From Pterois miles (lineage: Eukaryota > Chordata > Actinopteri > Perciformes > Scorpaenidae): a stretch of DNA of 64,000 nt. The stretch covers positions 1,686,001-1,750,000 of the forward strand of contig CAMQGK010000650.1 of NCBI GenBank assembly GCA_947000775.1, in the 5' to 3' direction. Positions 60,576-64,000 of the stretch are shown here, piece after piece. Below the pieces are notes generated by a model that worked only from the letters and a program-made list of their open reading frames with translations, did no database searches and was not told where the DNA came from. The position numbers and the translations under genes were made by a program. Every line of letters starts with the position of its first letter. The stretch's first letter is position 1.

Positions 60576-62130
60576 CTAGCTGCAGTGCAAATGACTCAGA
60601 GATTACTATGCATGTGCATGTGGCACCAACCAATACTGAGCCTCCGCTGCCAGCTGCCAGCACTAAGACTCTTAGCACCATGGGCACAGTGCACCTGACT
60701 GCTGCACTACTGGTTGCTTATCCTTAACTACAGGCCTTATATGACAGTCATCTGCTTTTTTTACCAATTGTGAATGTGTAAAAGTATGACAGCAAAGTAC
60801 CAAAGGCCTGCACATTTTTACATGATTTGTATAAATCGCTAAATAAAAAGTTTTGAACAGGCTACATTTATGGACAATCTGTTGAAATGTACATTGTTTG
60901 TAATGAAATTCATACAAAAATACATTGGAAATGAGATGTATTACCAACATGCAGTGATCCTGTCATTGATCTGCTGAATTATACTGGCACATTTTTTGGT
61001 CCAGGCACTGTTCATGTAGGTCATACCAAGGCTTCATTTTCATATTAAATTGAGACTGCTTCCAGTTAAAAGTTCCTTGTAGTAACTTTAAATATCCTTA
61101 AACATCTCGAATCCAGTTAATGAAGCATTTAAATATGGCAACGTATTTGTGTTCATGTGTGGGCCAGCGGTAGAAAAAGCTGAGGGGGAAGGGGGATTAG
61201 TGACGGACAAAGGTGGTTCAGTAGAGCCATATGACACAGTGCTTTCTCCTGTGGTTAAAGGACTCATACTGCAATGCTGTAGGGACTCTGTGAATGAAGG
61301 GAGTGTGAAAGAACGAAGAGAGGAGGAGTGGGACCTCTCCATCACTCCGACTATGACCTTCCAAGAGTCACGCTGTTATAGAGTACAGAACTAATGCCTC
61401 AATATATTATCTGAATATGCTGCATTATCATTATGCCTCTCCCTCTCGCTATCGCTCTTGCAGTCTTTCACTCACATTATACACACTCAGAAACACAACG
61501 CAGAGACACACACAGTGTTTCTCCTATACAATATTTGGTGATGAAATATTTGCGCACTGCAGGTCAGAGACAGAGAATGGGAGAAAGATGGAGAGAGAGC
61601 GCGGCATGAAGTGAGTTCAGCCTCATGATCGTCTCTGTCTGCTCTGCATTGTGTGTGAAGAGGAGCGTTGTAGTCACTTCAGGAGATAACATATAGACTT
61701 CCTGGACAACAGCAAGGTCAACGCCATGGCGACACTCACTAATACATGCGCACAATGCCGACAATCTCGTACACAATAGAGGGTGAGGAGAGAGGGAGGA
61801 CCGGGGGAGATAACAGCAAAATGTCACACCATTATTTTGCAGGAGGAATATCCGGAGAGGAGAGTTTTAATTCTAATCCCGCTGAATTTTCATTGATTCA
61901 CGTGTCTGAGTGTATTGACCGGTGCCATTCATATGATACCACATGCCACTAATGTGACTTTGGGAACATAAGATGTTGTAGCATCAGTACCTTTGACATG
62001 TACTACGGTTGTTTTTCTGTAAGATTACTGTTGGAGTCTATTGCGGTCTGTGTGATTGATGATCCCGAGGTAATAGCACTGGTCTGAGGTAGATGGAGGT
62101 CCTTGACTGGAAGATGTACTGTGGACTGCA
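60576..62130. other. intron 3' end upstream of the dab1 second coding exon
   Basis: Nothing recognised beyond short low-complexity runs. Confidence 0.5.
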
Positions 62131-62154
62131 GAGTGTGTGTGTGTGTGTCCGCAG
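62131..62154 (+). promoter_or_regulatory. dab1: dab1 3' splice site with TG tract
   Basis: GAGTGTGTGTGTGTGTGTCC is followed by gcag. The usual pyrimidine tract is replaced by about eight TG repeats immediately upstream of the acceptor. Confidence 0.8.
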
Positions 62155-62294
62155 GGCAGGATCGCAGCGAGGCGGCTCTCATCAGGCGTTTTAAGGGCGA
62201 TGGCGTCCGCTACAAGGCCAAGCTCATCGGCCTGGACGAGGTCACTGCCGCCCGTGGAGACAAACTCTGCCAGGACTCGATGATGAAGCTCAAG
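62155..62294 (+). CDS. dab1: dab1 second coding exon (residues 24-70, start of PTB domain)
   Basis: This 140-nt exon completes the split glycine codon left by the exon ending at 34962 (phase 1) and encodes 46 further residues, beginning QDRSEAALIRRFKGDGVRY and ending QDSMMKLK in phase 0. The sequence is the highly conserved run just before and at the start of the Dab1 PTB/PID domain, including the KAKLIG first strand and the AARGDKLCQDSMMKLK helix. The acceptor is a TG repeat followed by ccgcag, and the donor is gtaagaga. The rest of the PTB domain and the tyrosine-rich region lie downstream of the window. GC content is clearly higher than in the surrounding intron. No stop or frameshift is present, so the gene looks functional. 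The related DAB2 is less likely because the MSTETELQ start upstream is Dab1-type. Confidence 0.95.
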
Positions 62295-64000
62295 GTAAGA
62301 GAGTCTCTCTCTCCTTCTCTTTCATGTTGTCTTAAATTAAGACTTGCTCTTTTGATTTACTGCTCAAAGTTTGCTACTAACATGCATCTTAGCATTGACA
62401 GCATGATTACCAACAGCCGCATTAAGCTCCTAAAAACCACTGAAGATCAATCCACATTATTCCTAGGCCCCACAATGCCTTGCGTGAATTATGTGCGCAA
62501 CTTCCGGTGTGTCGTGTCACTGAACTGGAACCGGCATTTTCCATAGTAACAGTATGCTAATCCTCTAGAGCGACTGTATTAAAAAATCTAGTAAAACATG
62601 CGAACACCAGCTATTCCAGCTCAAACAGGATAATGTGATCATAGCTCTGCCTTCTACTATGGAGGGATGGGAGGACGCCCTGAAGAAGTGGCCTCAGATA
62701 ACCGACACTAGCATATTTAGCTACTTTATTGACTCCGTTGTTACAGACGGTGAAGCGATGAACAACCTGAAAAGCTCTGAGGCAGATCAGTAATTCCTCA
62801 GTAACAAGGTTTAGTTTTTCTGCATATGTGTACTTGAACTGTTTTTAATCTAATGCTGACCTGCACTCCATGTATAAACTGCCTTACATTTTAAACTGTA
62901 CAGTGGCTGTCATTAAACAGACAATACAGTGCAATGTCCTCCCTACACATGTAATCATACCTGATGTTCTCCTGGTGCTGCTGTCAGTCCTTTTAAGGAC
63001 CCGACATCTCTTCTCTGCTGGTCTTTCGTTGCCCAACCACAGTAGGATACAGGCTTTTTGTTGACTAAATGAAACCACATATGAGTTTTGGGTGTCTCTT
63101 CAGGTTTAGGTTTCTCAGCCACATCCTTTCATTCCTCGTCTGTAGGTCGGCGATGGAGACTGTATCGCTGGTCACGAGAACAAACCCAACACACTGTTGT
63201 TGAAGCTACATATTTAGCTTTGTCTGGTTGTAAGTACAGCTGCCAGCTGCACAAGTACCACAGCTCTGCAAGGATATTATAGAAAATGCTAATTTAATGT
63301 TAGATAAATATCTGTTTTGGATTTGCTGGCAAGCGCTGTTCTTGCCACTCTGGCTAGCTTACTGCTACTTCCACTACCTCACCGGAAGTTACTAACATGA
63401 TCATTTCGATAGTAACACCCCAGAGAATAAGGTTGGTAGCCAAACACCGCTGTCGGTCCATGAATACTTCTTCAACTTCATGCATATTCTAAATTTCAAC
63501 TTTTAAATATGCATGTTTTGTGCATCACAGCATAACTGCGCCTGTGAGGATGAGAAAAAATGAGGATGTCATAATTTATAGGCACAGTGGTGATCAGTGC
63601 AGGAGGAAGTGAGGAGGTTAGCCATATGGATGAGAAGGGGATTGGGGTGAATGTCTCATTTGCAAGGACAGGAACAATTAGAGGGAGAGGTAGACAGATG
63701 GGGCAGTTAGCAGAGGAGAGAAGGCATATAGGAGGGGAATCGTTTGGATGATAGGTGAGAGAGACGAGAGGGGATACAGATGAGGAGAAATAAGCCATCT
63801 AGTTATTCATTTATAACTAAAGTCCTTAGGAACAAGCTGATTCAGTGAAATATTTGACTGGAGCGTACACACACATTTCTCCTGTTACACTAGAAACAGG
63901 GTCTTTCTGAAACCAAACTCTGCCTGCTCCCACTTAACGACGTTTGTAGTCACTCGTAACGTTTCATAACCACGGTTTTATATCCAGAGGAGGGTATATG
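62295..64000 (+). other. dab1: start of next dab1 intron
   Basis: This begins with the donor gtaagaga and runs to the window edge. The next expected Dab1 exon, continuing the PTB domain after MMKLK, was not found. The stretch includes a degenerate coding relic around 62584-62830. The remainder (62830-64000) shows no feature I can name. Confidence 0.75.
62584..62830 (+). pseudogene. degenerate coding relic, possibly transposon-derived
   Basis: From 62584 a frame runs without a stop to TAA at 62791 (about 69 codons) with protein-like composition, including ALPSTMEGWEDALKKWPQIT and FIDSVVTDGEAMNNLKSSEA. After the stop, similar-looking sequence continues for a dozen codons before another stop. 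There is no ATG context, splice site or upstream domain. The pattern suggests the C-terminal end of a decayed multicopy fish protein of transposon type (a YqaJ-associated family is my best guess, from a vague resemblance). It is not part of dab1. Confidence 0.45.

Noticed and set aside
63088..63282. Next dab1 exon or a zinc-finger-like coding fragment downstream
   Set aside because: The translation does not match the PTB continuation, and no clear family motif is present. A loose resemblance to a transposon-encoded protein was not strong enough to report.

Overview
The window is vertebrate nuclear DNA, almost certainly from a teleost fish and probably a percomorph. The evidence is the density of CA/TG and CT/GA microsatellites, two degraded Tc1/mariner copies, several hAT- and piggyBac-like MITEs, tRNA-derived SINEs of familiar teleost types, and one gene with introns of tens of kilobases. 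There are no operons, rRNA genes, intact tRNA genes or CRISPR arrays. Apart from about 210 coding bases, the window is intronic or upstream, repeat-rich DNA.

The only gene I can support is dab1 (Disabled-1, the Reelin-pathway adaptor) on the + strand. Its ATG-bearing exon lies at about 34680-34962, with coding starting at 34893. The next coding exon is 62155-62294. Together they encode the first 70 residues, which run from the N-terminus into the beginning of the PTB/PID domain. The intron between them is 27,192 bp and phase 1. Everything before 34680 is either an upstream 5'UTR intron or upstream flank. Everything after 62294 is the start of the next intron, and the remaining exons are outside the window. 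Paralogue assignment (dab1a or dab1b) is not possible from two exons.

Layout. 1-11 kb: SINE, a minus-strand Tc1 remnant (2.5-3.6 kb), a plus-strand Tc1 remnant (5.1-6.2 kb) and dinucleotide repeats. 11.7-15.8 kb: two copies of a hAT-like element carrying a 55-bp tandem array, both with internal stretches that look corrupted. 17-30 kb: SINE/L2-tail repeats, a hAT MITE, CT/TA/GT microsatellites, a fold-back element, more copies of the 55-bp array and a TTAA-flanked MITE. 34.7-35.0 kb: dab1 first coding exon, followed directly by two abutting MITEs. 36-58 kb: intron with further MITEs, long CA/TG tracts and two more array-bearing elements. 62.1-62.3 kb: dab1 second coding exon, followed by a degenerate protein-coding relic of probable transposon origin.

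The most notable pattern is the 55-bp repeat family. Six copies of one interspersed element carry different numbers of the same 55-bp unit. One copy has hAT-type ends (TAGGGATG...CATCCCTA) and a near-perfect 8-bp target duplication. This amounts to a mobile, variable-length minisatellite spread through one gene. Other points of interest are a perfect 28-bp palindrome inside a Tc1 copy that looks like a template-switch event, a TG tract abutting the dab1 3' splice site, and two upstream ORFs in the inferred dab1 leader.
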